Assembly (NCBI RefSeq): GCF_001758465.1
Contig: NZ_MJIC01000014.1
Location: forward strand, 62,001-126,000
From: Marisediminitalea lipolytica
Lineage (GTDB): Bacteria; Pseudomonadota; Gammaproteobacteria; Enterobacterales; Alteromonadaceae
Length of the DNA: 64,000 bases
Direction of reading: 5' to 3'
Shown piece by piece: positions 17,051-26,607 of this stretch (position 1 is its first letter; each line of letters starts with the position of its first letter). The notes under the pieces were generated by a model. The model searched no databases, had not been told where the DNA came from, and saw nothing but the letters and a program-made list of their open reading frames with translations. The position numbers and the translations under genes were made by a program.

Positions 17051-19921
17051 ATGAAAAAGCTTTTCCTCGCGGCGATGGTTTCTTCTGCATTGCTGGCTGG
17101 TTGCGCCACCGACAAAGCGCAGCCGCCTGAAACTGCCACTGCCTCGCCAGAGAGCGTAATGGTTTCGCCTAACGACGATCGACAATACGAAACCTTTACC
17201 CTGCCAAACCAGTTAGAAGTCATACTGGTTTCCGACCCAACGGCAGAAAAGTCGGCCGCCTCGCTAAGTGTCAGCGTGGGCCTGTTGCATGACCCCATGT
17301 CACAGCAAGGCATGGCTCACTATCTTGAGCATATGCTGTTTTTGGGCACCGAGCGGTATCCCGATACCAAAGGCTATACCGAATTTATGACCGCTAATGG
17401 TGGCCAGCACAATGCGTATACCTGGCTGGATATCACCAACTACATGTTCAAGATTAACAACGATGCTTATGGCGAAGCGCTGGATCGTTTTTCTGACTTT
17501 TTTAAAGCGCCGAAGCTTTATCCTGAATACACCGAAAAAGAAAAAAACGCCGTGAACGCCGAGTGGTCCATGCGTCGCGAAATGGACTATTTCGGGCAGT
17601 TTAAGCTTGCTCGCAGTATGATGGGCGAACACCCGGCGAATCGCTTTTTGATTGGTAATCTGGAAACCTTAGGGGATAAGGAGGGCAGTAAGCTGCACAG
17701 CGAGACTGTTAATTTTTACCAGCGTTATTACTCGGCCAATATTATGAAGCTGGCGATGATCAGTAACCGCCCGCTGGCAGAAATGAAAGCACTGGCGACC
17801 CAGTATTTTGGCGACATCAAAAACAAGAATATCGACAATCCTACAGTAGATGAGAAGCTGGATTTTTCTCAGGTGGGTGGCAAGCGTATTCACTACGTAC
17901 CAAATGAAGATGTGAAAAAGCTCAATATCGATTTCACTATCCGTAACAACAGCGATGAGTTTGCCTATAAGCCTAATCAGTTTCTGACTTACCTGATTGG
18001 TTCGGAAATGCCCGGCACGCCCGCATACCAGTTAAAAGCCATGGGGCTGATTTCTAATCTGTCGGCTTCTGCGTCACCGGCCATGTACGGTAACTACGGT
18101 TCTTTCAGCATCAATATCGATTTAACCGATGCGGGTATGCAAAATCGCGAAGCCATTGTCGCTGTCGTTATGCAATATATTGATTTGATTCGCCAGCAGG
18201 GCGTTGATGAGAAGTACTTCAGTGAAATTCAAACCAGTCTGAATAACCGTTTCCGTTTCCTGCAAAAAACCGATGCTTTTGGCTATGTGTCTAATCTGGC
18301 CGCTGCCATGCAGGAAGTACCGGCGAAATTTGCCGTGTCATCGCCTTATTACTATGAGTCGTTTAACGCTGAGGTCATAAAAGATGTGCTCGCCCAGTTA
18401 ACGCCTCAACGTGTTCGCGTATGGTATATCAGTAAAGATGAACCGTCGGACAGCCAGCTCCATTTTTACGATGGCAAGTATAAAATTGAATCTATCAGCA
18501 ATGACGAAATTGCCAGTTGGCAACAGCCTGCGGGCATTGCGTTAAACCTGCCTGCGGTTAACCGACTGCTGCCTGAGCATTTTGCACTTAAACAACAGAC
18601 ACCGCAAAGCAAGCCCGAACTGGTTATTGATAACGATAAGATCAAAGTCTGGTCATTCCCCAGTCAGGCGTTTACCGAGCAACCACGCGGCGAAATGACT
18701 GTGTATATTAACTCGGGCTTGCCGGAGTCTGATATTAAGGCCACGGTAATGACCGCGTTGTGGAAGGATTTATATACCTTGCAACAAAGCGCACTGATGA
18801 CCGAGGCGGGTATAGCCGGGATGTCACTACGCTTTGATAACGGTAATGGTATCAGTCTGGCCATTGGTGGTTTTACTGATAAACAGCCGCAACTACTGAG
18901 CCAGGCGTTAGATGGGTTAACGGTTGAGGTGAATGACCAGAATTTTGCCCAGGCGGTCGACCGTTATGTCCGAGGCTTACAAAATGCGGGCAAAAAATTC
19001 CCGTTTTATCAGGCGTTTGATGCCTACAATGATGTTGTCCGTGAAGGCAATTTTAACACTGATGCGTTAATTGCCGCCGCACAGTCGCTAACGGTGGCTG
19101 ATATGCAGGCCTTTATGCCGCAACTGCTGGGTGAAAACCAACTGCGGATCTTTGCTTTTGGTAACTATGACAAAGCCGATTTAGCCAAGGCTGTTGAGCG
19201 GGTAAATGCCGCCTTGCCAGCAGAGCGCAAGAGTGTTGACTACGACATGCGCGAATTCTGGCAACCACAGCCAGCGCAAAAGCTGGTATGGCAACAGGAT
19301 CTGACCGTTGCTGATGTAGCGGTGATTGACGTGATGGTGCATCCACAGCCGGGTTACAAAACCAAAGCTGCTGGTGCGGTTTTGCGTGGTCACTTCAGTA
19401 ATGTGGCGTTTGATAAACTGCGCACCGAAGAGCAGCTCGCGTATGCAGTAGGCGGCACTGCCACTAACATTGGCGATTACACCGGTTTTGCGATGTACAT
19501 TCAGACACCAGTCAAAGATGTTGCAGCCATGCAGGCACGTTTTGACCAGTTTAAGACAGAATACAAAACGGCGCTGGATGCATTGACACCTGACGAATTT
19601 GCGCAGTTAAAGGCCAGCGTGCTGGTAACGCTGAAAGAAGCGCCTAAAAATATGCGTGATGAGGTTGTCCCTTTTATTGCTGACTGGTATCGCGAGAAAT
19701 TTGATTTTGACAGCAAGCAACGGTTAATCGCTGCGGTGGAAAACGTCACTATTGACGACGTTAAGGCGTTCTATCAGCAAACTATGCTGAATGATAATGC
19801 TGCGCGGGTGTCGGTACAGTTGCGCGGTACCAGCTTTGCTGACCAGCCTTTTGCCGAAATTGCCGGAGCTGAAAAAGTGGCAGACTTAGCCCGCTTTCAT
19901 CAGAATATGACAAAACAATAA
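17051..19921 (+). CDS. M16-family zinc protease (pitrilysin/insulysin-like), lipoprotein
   Basis: A 956-aa M16A protease, the length of E. coli pitrilysin (PtrA). The signal peptide ends in a lipobox LLAGC, so Cys18 is probably lipidated and the enzyme anchored in the envelope. The inverted zinc motif HYLEH is at 90-94, and the third ligand Glu171 is in NAEWSM. The C-terminal half carries the inactive M16 repeats that close the chamber, with an RTEEQLAYAV segment typical of the family. It probably degrades small peptides in the periplasm. A terminator follows directly. Confidence 0.92.
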   Translation: MKKLFLAAMVSSALLAGCATDKAQPPETATASPESVMVSPNDDRQYETFTLPNQLEVILVSDPTAEKSAASLSVSVGLLHDPMSQQGMAHYLEHMLFLGTERYPDTKGYTEFMTANGGQHNAYTWLDITNYMFKINNDAYGEALDRFSDFFKAPKLYPEYTEKEKNAVNAEWSMRREMDYFGQFKLARSMMGEHPANRFLIGNLETLGDKEGSKLHSETVNFYQRYYSANIMKLAMISNRPLAEMKALATQYFGDIKNKNIDNPTVDEKLDFSQVGGKRIHYVPNEDVKKLNIDFTIRNNSDEFAYKPNQFLTYLIGSEMPGTPAYQLKAMGLISNLSASASPAMYGNYGSFSINIDLTDAGMQNREAIVAVVMQYIDLIRQQGVDEKYFSEIQTSLNNRFRFLQKTDAFGYVSNLAAAMQEVPAKFAVSSPYYYESFNAEVIKDVLAQLTPQRVRVWYISKDEPSDSQLHFYDGKYKIESISNDEIASWQQPAGIALNLPAVNRLLPEHFALKQQTPQSKPELVIDNDKIKVWSFPSQAFTEQPRGEMTVYINSGLPESDIKATVMTALWKDLYTLQQSALMTEAGIAGMSLRFDNGNGISLAIGGFTDKQPQLLSQALDGLTVEVNDQNFAQAVDRYVRGLQNAGKKFPFYQAFDAYNDVVREGNFNTDALIAAAQSLTVADMQAFMPQLLGENQLRIFAFGNYDKADLAKAVERVNAALPAERKSVDYDMREFWQPQPAQKLVWQQDLTVADVAVIDVMVHPQPGYKTKAAGAVLRGHFSNVAFDKLRTEEQLAYAVGGTATNIGDYTGFAMYIQTPVKDVAAMQARFDQFKTEYKTALDALTPDEFAQLKASVLVTLKEAPKNMRDEVVPFIADWYREKFDFDSKQRLIAAVENVTIDDVKAFYQQTMLNDNAARVSVQLRGTSFADQPFAEIAGAEKVADLARFHQNMTKQ

Positions 19922-19951
19922 GTCGCCGCGATGAGTTGTGGGCAATAATAG

Positions 19952-19977
19952 AACGGTGGCAGTGGCCACCGTTTTTA
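19952..19977 (+). terminator. Rho-independent terminator after the M16 protease gene
   Basis: Perfect 8-bp stem ACGGTGGC / GCCACCGT with loop AGTG, followed by a T run. It lies about 30 bp after the stop codon and well before rnr. Confidence 0.85.
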
Positions 19978-20079
19978 TATGCGGTATACTAATGCAACTA
20001 CAATTCTCACTTACAGTGAGTGCTTATATCACCAGATTAGTATTATACTGGCAGCAATACATCAAATCACAGAGTTACT

Positions 20080-22476
20080 ATGACAGACGATCCGCACTAC
20101 GAGCGGGAAAAAGCCAAATACGAAAATCCTGTTGCCAGCCGCGAACATTTGCTGGATACCCTTAAGGCCCATGGTAAACCCATGACCTTTATGGACATTT
20201 GCTATAGCGTGAATGCTCAGGACGAAGACAGCCGTATCGGCATCCAACGTCGCTTACGCGCCATGGAGCGTGAAGGTCAAATCCAGTTCACCAAACAAAA
20301 ACGCTATGCCGTGCAGCAACAGGACAAGTTAATCCGGGGCCGGATTATTGGTCACCGCGATGGCTTCGGATTTTTACGCCCGGATGATAATTCCGGCGAT
20401 TTGTTTATCGGTGCCGGTCAAATGCAGTTGTTTATGCACGATGACCGGGTCGAAGCCAGAGAAAGCGGCACAGACCGAAAAGGCCGCCGGGAAGCTTACA
20501 TTAACCAGGTACTGGAACCGCGCAAAGAGCCCATTGTTGGCCGTTACTTTACCGAACATGGTATGGGTATCGTTATTCCGGACGATAGCCGCATAAATCA
20601 CGAAATTGTTATTCCGCCAGAGCATTCTCACGGTGCCCGTCAGGGTAATGTGGTTGTGGTAGAAATTACCCAGCGCCCCCGTCGCCGGGTAAGCCCGGTT
20701 GGCCGGATTATCGAGGTGCTGGGTGAACATATGGCTCCCGGCATGGAAATCGAAATGGCGTTACGCACCTTTGACATACCGCACCAGTGGCCCAAGGGCG
20801 TGACGCGGCAAATCGAAGGGCTGACTGAGGAAGTTAAAGAAGAAGATAAAGAAGGCCGGGTCGATTTACGTCAGCTGCCACTGGTAACGATTGACGGCGA
20901 AGATGCCCGGGACTTTGATGATGCGGTGTTCTGTGAGCCACTGGATGATGGTGGCTGGCAACTATGGGTTGCGATTGCCGATGTGAGCCAGTATGTCAGA
21001 CCCGGCAGTGCGCTGGATGCCGAAGCCATAGAGCGCGGTAACTCGGTGTATTTTCCTGAGCAGGTTATACCCATGCTGCCTAAGGTGTTATCGAACGGTT
21101 TATGTTCGTTAAACCCAGAGGTTGACCGACTGTGTATGGTCTGTGAAATGACCATCTCTGCGGCGGGTAAACTGGACAAGTACCAGTTTTACGAAGCGGT
21201 GATGAATTCTCATGCCCGTTTTACCTATACCAAGGTGTGGCAGATACTGGAAGGTAACAAAGAGTTGCATCAGCGATATGCTGAGTTTGTTCCTCACTTA
21301 CGTCACTTGCATGATCTGTATCGCGCCCTGAAAAAGGCGCGGGCTCAGCGCGGCGCGATAGAGTTTGAAACCCAGGAAAGCAAGTTTGTTTTTAATGCTC
21401 AGCGTAAAATAGAAAATATTGTGCCGATAGAGCGCAACGATGCCCATAAGCTGATTGAAGAATGTATGATTATGGCCAACGTGAGTGCGGCGCTTTACAT
21501 TGAAGCGAATAAGGCACATTCGTTGTTCCGGGTGCATGATAAACCCGATGCTGATCGGTTAACCACACTGACTTCCTATCTGGGTGAAATTGGCGTACCT
21601 CATCACATAGTGGAAGGTTCTGCCCCGGCCGACTTTACCGCGGTGGTAAGCAAAACCCAGGGGCGGCCGGATCAGGAGCTGATCCAGACGATGTTGCTGC
21701 GCTCTATGAAGCAGGCTATTTATGATGGCGAAAATATCGGCCACTTTGGTCTGGCCCTGGAAGCCTACGCGCATTTCACCTCGCCCATTCGCCGCTATCC
21801 TGACCTGGTGGTTCATCGCACGATTAAAGCCATACTCAAAAAGCACGGGCAGGAAGTGCACGGCGCTAAATCTTACAGTGCAGAAGAAATTGAGCAGCTC
21901 GGCGAGCAATGTTCGATGACCGAACGCCGGGCCGATGATGCTACTCGTGATGTGAGCGACTGGCTGAAGTGCGAATTTATGCTCGACCACGTTGGCGAAA
22001 CCTTTGCTGGCGTTGTGGCCTCGGTAACCGGATTTGGTCTGTTTGTGCGGATAACCGAATACCATATTGATGGTCTGGTGCACATTACCTCCCTGGATGA
22101 CGACTATTATCGCTTCGATGAAGTCAAGCAATGCCTGAGCGGTGACAGCGGTGCCCGTCAGTACCGCCTTGGTGACCAGCTTGAAGTGAAAGTAGCTGCG
22201 GTTAATCTGGACGAGCGAAAAATTGATTTAGTACTGGATAACAAGTGGTTACGTTCACGAACGGGTAAAAAAGTAAAGGTTGTCACTAAGCGCGACGCAG
22301 AAAAGGATGACGCGGGCACGAGTCGCCGCGAGCGTCGTGGCAGCAAGCCCACGGGCAAACCCACAGGTAAAAATACCAGTAAAACAAAACGCAAACCGGC
22401 TGCAAAGTCAGGTGGATCAGCTAGTAAGCGCGGCAGTGCCAGTAATGGCCGGCCGGCAAAAGGTAAAAAACGTTAA
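20080..22476 (+). CDS. rnr: Ribonuclease R
   Basis: Processive 3'-5' exoribonuclease of 798 aa that degrades structured RNA. Domain order is canonical: N-terminal helix-turn-helix, two cold-shock domains ([29 protein letters not shown]), the RNB catalytic domain with the [13 protein letters not shown] Asp cluster (about 270-285), an S1 domain ([25 protein letters not shown]) and a Lys/Arg/Ser-rich basic tail over the last ~60 residues. Its stop overlaps the ATG of rlmB by one base, the same rnr-rlmB order as in E. coli. Confidence 0.97.
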   Translation: MTDDPHYEREKAKYENPVASREHLLDTLKAHGKPMTFMDICYSVNAQDEDSRIGIQRRLRAMEREGQIQFTKQKRYAVQQQDKLIRGRIIGHRDGFGFLRPDDNSGDLFIGAGQMQLFMHDDRVEARESGTDRKGRREAYINQVLEPRKEPIVGRYFTEHGMGIVIPDDSRINHEIVIPPEHSHGARQGNVVVVEITQRPRRRVSPVGRIIEVLGEHMAPGMEIEMALRTFDIPHQWPKGVTRQIEGLTEEVKEEDKEGRVDLRQLPLVTIDGEDARDFDDAVFCEPLDDGGWQLWVAIADVSQYVRPGSALDAEAIERGNSVYFPEQVIPMLPKVLSNGLCSLNPEVDRLCMVCEMTISAAGKLDKYQFYEAVMNSHARFTYTKVWQILEGNKELHQRYAEFVPHLRHLHDLYRALKKARAQRGAIEFETQESKFVFNAQRKIENIVPIERNDAHKLIEECMIMANVSAALYIEANKAHSLFRVHDKPDADRLTTLTSYLGEIGVPHHIVEGSAPADFTAVVSKTQGRPDQELIQTMLLRSMKQAIYDGENIGHFGLALEAYAHFTSPIRRYPDLVVHRTIKAILKKHGQEVHGAKSYSAEEIEQLGEQCSMTERRADDATRDVSDWLKCEFMLDHVGETFAGVVASVTGFGLFVRITEYHIDGLVHITSLDDDYYRFDEVKQCLSGDSGARQYRLGDQLEVKVAAVNLDERKIDLVLDNKWLRSRTGKKVKVVTKRDAEKDDAGTSRRERRGSKPTGKPTGKNTSKTKRKPAAKSGGSASKRGSASNGRPAKGKKR

Positions 22477-23216
22477 TGGCACAGCAAGAATGGTTATATG
22501 GTCTGCATGCGTTGCAGGCAGTAGTTGATAACGAACCTGAGCGACTGATAGAAATTTGGGTACTTAAAGGCAGAGATGATGAACGACTGGTCAACATCGT
22601 TAATCAGGCTCGTCGTTTTGGCGTGGCGGTGCAGTTTTGTCACCGTAAAGTACTTGATGACAAGGTGAAAGGCGAACAGCATCAGGGCATAGTTGCTCGC
22701 GCAAAGCCAGCCAAAACCCTGGACGAAAGCGATTTGGATGCCTTGTTGGCCAACACCGACATGCCGCTGTTGCTGGTCCTGGATGGTGTCACCGATCCCC
22801 ATAATATTGGCGCTTGTTTACGTACTGCAGATGCGGCCGGTGCTCATGCCCTGATTGTGCCCAAAGACAAATCCGGTGGGTTAACCGGGACCGCGCGCAA
22901 AGTAGCCTGTGGTGCGGCAGAAGTAGTGCCGTTTATCCAGGTAACCAATCTGGCCAGAACATTAAAGCAACTGCAGGAACAGGGCGTGTGGGTAGTGGGC
23001 ACTGCTGGTGAAGCCGAGCAGCTTATTTACGACTGCAAGCTGACCGGCCCAATGGCGCTGGTGATGGGTGCCGAAGGCAAAGGTATGCGCCGCTTAACCC
23101 GCGAAACCTGTGACGAACTGGTTAAACTGCCGATGGCAGGGAGTGTATCAAGCCTCAACGTGTCGGTAGCAACCGGTATCTGTCTGTACGAAATAGTACG
23201 TCAACGTGGCCTGTAG
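22476..23216 (+). CDS. rlmB: 23S rRNA (guanosine2251-2'-O)-methyltransferase RlmB
   Basis: SPOUT-class (TrmH family) methyltransferase of 246 aa that modifies G2251 in the ribosomal P-loop. The N-terminal L30e-like domain (about 1-75) is followed by the knotted catalytic domain with motif 1 [18 protein letters not shown], motif 2 [13 protein letters not shown] and motif 3 [17 protein letters not shown]. Full length. Translationally coupled to rnr, and the next gene starts 9 bp after its stop. Confidence 0.96.
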   Translation: MAQQEWLYGLHALQAVVDNEPERLIEIWVLKGRDDERLVNIVNQARRFGVAVQFCHRKVLDDKVKGEQHQGIVARAKPAKTLDESDLDALLANTDMPLLLVLDGVTDPHNIGACLRTADAAGAHALIVPKDKSGGLTGTARKVACGAAEVVPFIQVTNLARTLKQLQEQGVWVVGTAGEAEQLIYDCKLTGPMALVMGAEGKGMRRLTRETCDELVKLPMAGSVSSLNVSVATGICLYEIVRQRGL

Positions 23217-23225
23217 GCAGGTTTG

Positions 23226-23855
23226 ATGAAAACCCTGGCGCAGCTACAGCAATGGATGCAGGCCATATCTGAACCCCATATTGTGCTGGGCTATGGCAGC
23301 CTGATGAGTGGTGACTCCCGCAGTCGCCATTCGGGGATCCCCCATGATGGTATCGAGGTCGAGGTTTATGGATTTGAGCGGGGCTGGGTAACCCGCTCAG
23401 AGCCTGAACAGCAGACTTATGTTGGCGCTTATAAAAAAGACGGTGCCTGGCTTAATGCGCAGCTGGTGCCTACGCATCTGGACCCGGCGTTACAACAGCG
23501 AGAGCAGGACTATCGATTTACACCGGTTACCCTTGAACAGTTGCATTTTGAACTGAGTGCTGAGCTGACAGCTCGTCTTACCGACTGGCTTTTACAGCGC
23601 GACATCTGGATTTGTGAAACCCTTAAGATAGAACCCGCCTCTGCCGCCTATCCGGTTCATCAAACTTATATTGATACCTGTCTCGGCGGCTGTCTGGAGT
23701 TAGGCGGCAGCGCTGCCGCAAATCGCTTTATTGCTTCGACAACCGGGTGGCAGCATCACCGGGTGAATGATCGCAGCCAACCTCGCTATCCCCGGGCGGC
23801 AGTGGTTAGCCAGGCTCACGTTAACGAGATTGATGCGCTACTGGAAAATACCTGA
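23226..23855 (+). CDS. GGCT-fold (gamma-glutamylcyclotransferase-like) protein
   Basis: A 210-aa-class protein starting at the ATG at 23226, with GGCAGG upstream; a TTG one codon earlier lacks better support. The N-terminal VLGYGSLMSGDSRSRH is the glycine-rich YGSL motif of the gamma-glutamylcyclotransferase/AIG2 fold, and VYGFERGWVTRS fits the following strand. The C-terminal half (about 95-205) is longer than in simple GGCT proteins and includes a LGGCLELGG segment. Substrate unknown. It overlaps the following GNAT gene by one base and probably belongs to the rnr-rlmB transcript. Confidence 0.65.
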   Translation: MKTLAQLQQWMQAISEPHIVLGYGSLMSGDSRSRHSGIPHDGIEVEVYGFERGWVTRSEPEQQTYVGAYKKDGAWLNAQLVPTHLDPALQQREQDYRFTPVTLEQLHFELSAELTARLTDWLLQRDIWICETLKIEPASAAYPVHQTYIDTCLGGCLELGGSAAANRFIASTTGWQHHRVNDRSQPRYPRAAVVSQAHVNEIDALLENT

Positions 23856-24373
23856 TGGTATTTTCCTCTGAGCGTTTGCGCCTGAGAAAACTCAATCGCG
23901 ATGATATCGATTTTGTCCTCGCGGTGACCAATGATCCCCAGTGGATGACTTACATGGGCGATCGCGGTATCAACAGTAGCCAAAGCGCCTCCCGGTATAT
24001 CAATGTTACCAGCGACAGTTTTACCACGGCCGGCTACGGCTTATGGCTGGTTGAAACTAAACAGGGTGATGGCGAGCGCCGAATAGGGTTATGCGGCTTA
24101 ATTAAACGGCCTTTTTTAAGTTGCCCAGATGTGGGTTATGCCTTTTTACCTCAAGGTCGTGGGCAGGGCTATGCCACTGAAGCGGTCAGTCTGGTTTTAC
24201 ATTGGGCCGCGAGACATACCCGGGAAGGTCAGGTTAGTGCCATCTGCCGGCCGGATAATCGGGCGTCGTTAAAAGTCCTTGAGCGAAGTGGCTTTTGTTA
24301 TATTGGTCAGCTATTTAATCATGACCAGCCGCGCCATAACCTGTATTTAAAAAGTCTTTCCGAATTACGCTGA
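23855..24373 (+). CDS. GNAT-family N-acetyltransferase (RimJ/RimL-like)
   Basis: A 172-aa GNAT: SERLRLRKLNRDD opens the fold, GVGYAFLPQGRGQGYATEAV-type residues around 105-120 (VGYAFLPQGRGQGYATEA) form the acetyl-CoA pyrophosphate loop, and NRASLKVLERSGF is motif B. This variant acetylates amino groups of proteins, amino acids or antibiotics; the substrate cannot be inferred. Its ATG overlaps the previous stop. It ends the apparent rnr-rlmB-GGCT-GNAT run. Confidence 0.85.
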   Translation: MVFSSERLRLRKLNRDDIDFVLAVTNDPQWMTYMGDRGINSSQSASRYINVTSDSFTTAGYGLWLVETKQGDGERRIGLCGLIKRPFLSCPDVGYAFLPQGRGQGYATEAVSLVLHWAARHTREGQVSAICRPDNRASLKVLERSGFCYIGQLFNHDQPRHNLYLKSLSELR

Positions 24374-24404
24374 CAAACCTTGCCCAGGCCTGTCAGGATG
24401 ACTA

Positions 24405-24427
24405 TGCTATACTTTAGGATTAATCCT
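24405..24427 (+). promoter_or_regulatory. Extended -10 promoter with an adjoining 12-bp palindrome
   Basis: TGCTATACT (24405-24413) is an extended -10 element. It is followed by the perfect palindrome AGGATTAATCCT (24416-24427), which would sit around the transcription start and could be an operator for the diguanylate cyclase gene. No convincing -35 is present. Confidence 0.45.
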
Positions 24428-24463
24428 GATTGTTAAACTTTCCTTTACCGGAGCACGGACGCC

Positions 24464-25999
24464 TTGAGTTTACTGGCCAAATTCAAAACCACGCTTACTG
24501 CGGTGAGTCAGCGCTATGGCAGCACCCTGACGGTAATGGCAGTGGTGTTGTTTTTGACGTTCGATTTTGTGGCTCTGTCACTGAATGTCTGGTTGTCTTA
24601 TCGCATTGAAAATGCAGCCATTAATATCAACCTTTCCGGCCGCCAGCGTATGTTAAGCCAGCGTTTGGTTAAAAGCCTGCTGATGATGGAAAACGCTTAT
24701 ACCGACGAGGAAGCTTACAGCGATGCACTCAATGAATTAAAGGCGACGTTCCAACGATTTGATCAAACCCTGGATAGTTTTCATCGTGGTGGCCGCACAC
24801 TGGCGGCGGATACCAATGTTATTCAGGTGTCGCCATTAACCAGTGCCGCTACGACGCAAATTGTTCGTAAAGCCCTGCTGGAATGGGCACCGCTGCGACA
24901 AAAAGTTCGCCAGCTTATCGGGCGGGAGTACGACCGTCTGTTATTGTCCCAGGCCATTGATGTGGCCCAGCGCAAAAACCTGTTGCTGCTTGACCTCATG
25001 AATCAGCTGACCATTGAACTGGAACACGAAACTCAGGCGGAAGCGGTATCTATTCGTTTTTATCAGGGCCTGGCATTCTTTTTGGCAATCATTAACTTTT
25101 CCGTGGCTATTGTGATGTACCGGCTGCGGGTAAGAAAAGCCAATCATTCGGTGGATCTGGTCGACACCATTATGAACCGGGTAGCTACGGGTATTCTGGT
25201 TGCCGACGACCAGGACAGAGTGATGCGGGCAAATAAACTCATGGCGCAAATGAGTGGCTATGAAATGGACGATCTGATTGGCTGTAAGCTCGATACCTTA
25301 TTATACGAACACGAAGGCGAAATGTATGGCATGCGTAAAATGGGTGGCCAGTACCATTGTCAGGTAGAGGTGAGCAAGGTCACGATTGGTCGAAATCCGG
25401 CTACGGTTTACACGGTAATAGATGACAGCCAGCAGAAAGCTCAGGAACAAGAGCTGACAATGCTGGCTTATCACGATCAACTGACTGATCTGCCAAACCG
25501 CCACCTGTTTAACGATCGCCTGGCTGTAGAGATACGCCATGCCCAGCGTCGTAACGAAAAACTCGCTTTACTGTTTATTGATTTGAATGGCTTTAAAGGA
25601 ATTAATGACCGCTATGGGCACAAATTTGGCGATTTGCTGCTGGGGCGGGTTGCAGTGAGAATGAAACAAACCGTCAGGGAATCTGATACTGTTGCCCGGT
25701 TAGGGGGCGATGAGTTTACCTTGTTATTAACCGATGTCAGCTCTTACGCTATGTGTAAGTCGCTGGTGGATAAGATTATGGAAGCTATCTGCAAACCGTA
25801 TCTTATTCAGGACTCGCTGGTTGAAATTGGCGCCAGTATCGGCGTGGCCTGTTATCCCGATGATGCGGGCACCGAGCCTGAGTTGTTGAGTCTGGCTGAT
25901 AAAGCCATGTACATGTCCAAGGCCACTGGCAAAAGTAACATTACCTTTGCCAGTGACTGGCAATCCAGAGAGACTGCGACGCCTGCGGATAAAGCTTAA
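24464..25999 (+). CDS. Membrane diguanylate cyclase with PilJ/NarX-type sensor, PAS and GGDEF domains
   Basis: A 511-aa enzyme predicted to make cyclic di-GMP. Order: TM1 (about 22-44); a periplasmic four-helix sensor with SGRQRMLSQR (58-67), the signature of PilJ/NarX-type domains; TM2 (about 200-219); a PAS domain (about 230-320); and a GGDEF domain with intact GGDEF at 414-418. An inhibitory I-site RESD (405-408) lies five residues upstream, so product inhibition is likely. There is no EAL domain. The start is a TTG with GGAG ten bases upstream; the next ATG would cut into TM1. Convergent with and overlapping the cyclophilin gene by 4 bp. Confidence 0.9.
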   Translation: MSLLAKFKTTLTAVSQRYGSTLTVMAVVLFLTFDFVALSLNVWLSYRIENAAININLSGRQRMLSQRLVKSLLMMENAYTDEEAYSDALNELKATFQRFDQTLDSFHRGGRTLAADTNVIQVSPLTSAATTQIVRKALLEWAPLRQKVRQLIGREYDRLLLSQAIDVAQRKNLLLLDLMNQLTIELEHETQAEAVSIRFYQGLAFFLAIINFSVAIVMYRLRVRKANHSVDLVDTIMNRVATGILVADDQDRVMRANKLMAQMSGYEMDDLIGCKLDTLLYEHEGEMYGMRKMGGQYHCQVEVSKVTIGRNPATVYTVIDDSQQKAQEQELTMLAYHDQLTDLPNRHLFNDRLAVEIRHAQRRNEKLALLFIDLNGFKGINDRYGHKFGDLLLGRVAVRMKQTVRESDTVARLGGDEFTLLLTDVSSYAMCKSLVDKIMEAICKPYLIQDSLVEIGASIGVACYPDDAGTEPELLSLADKAMYMSKATGKSNITFASDWQSRETATPADKA

Positions 26000-26598
26000 A
26001 ACTGGGCTGGCAGAACGGACACTTTATTGATAATAATTGGCTCAACCGGCGCATCAGCGAACCCCAGGGTGGCTTTGTATTCTGTTGCTACCTCACCCAT
26101 CGCATCCACCACTTCGTAACCTTCCACAACCGCACCAAACACGGTGTAGCCCCAGGTTTTACCAGGATCCAGATTGTCATTGTCATCCAGATTAAAAAAG
26201 AATTGCCGGGTGGCGGTATGGGGATCGTTCTGGCGCGCCATGGCGACGGAATACAGGGTGTTTTTCAGGCCATTACCAGACTCATTAAAAATTGCGGGGA
26301 ATGAGGATTTTTCCTCGTAGTCCACCGTATACCCACCGCCCTGAACAATATAACCGGGAATAATGCGCTGAAAAATAGTCCCTTCATAGCTGCGCTTATC
26401 AACATAACGCAGGAAGTTGTTAACCGTGATAGGCGCTCTGCGGCGATCGAGTTCCAGTACGATATCGCCCATGGATGTCTCCATTTTTACCCGCGGATAA
26501 TAATTATCCGGTTGAATTTGTGAGCCATCGTCGGCTGGTTTCGCCGCCATGGTTGAGACCGAAAATAAAAGCAGAGAGAGAAGTAACGCCCTGAGCAT
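25996..26598 (-). CDS. Periplasmic cyclophilin-type peptidyl-prolyl cis-trans isomerase
   Basis: PPIase of 200 aa with a Sec signal peptide (cleavage MAA-K). The cyclophilin core is recognisable: ITVNNFLRYVDKRSYEGTIFQRIIPGYIVQGG with the catalytic Arg in FQRIIPG, SVAMARQNDP and QFFFNLDDN. It is a PpiA-like envelope folding helper. The gene lies 9 bp downstream of rlmG on the same strand, so both are probably cotranscribed despite unrelated roles. Its stop overlaps the end of the convergent cyclase gene. Confidence 0.93.
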   Translation of the reverse strand: MLRALLLSLLLFSVSTMAAKPADDGSQIQPDNYYPRVKMETSMGDIVLELDRRRAPITVNNFLRYVDKRSYEGTIFQRIIPGYIVQGGGYTVDYEEKSSFPAIFNESGNGLKNTLYSVAMARQNDPHTATRQFFFNLDDNDNLDPGKTWGYTVFGAVVEGYEVVDAMGEVATEYKATLGFADAPVEPIIINKVSVLPAQF

Positions 26599-26607
26599 GA
26601 GTTATCC

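Noticed and set aside
21559-22131. A 190-codon open frame on the minus strand inside rnr
   Set aside because: Antisense shadow of the RNB/S1 coding region; its translation has no domain pattern and rnr is continuous and complete.
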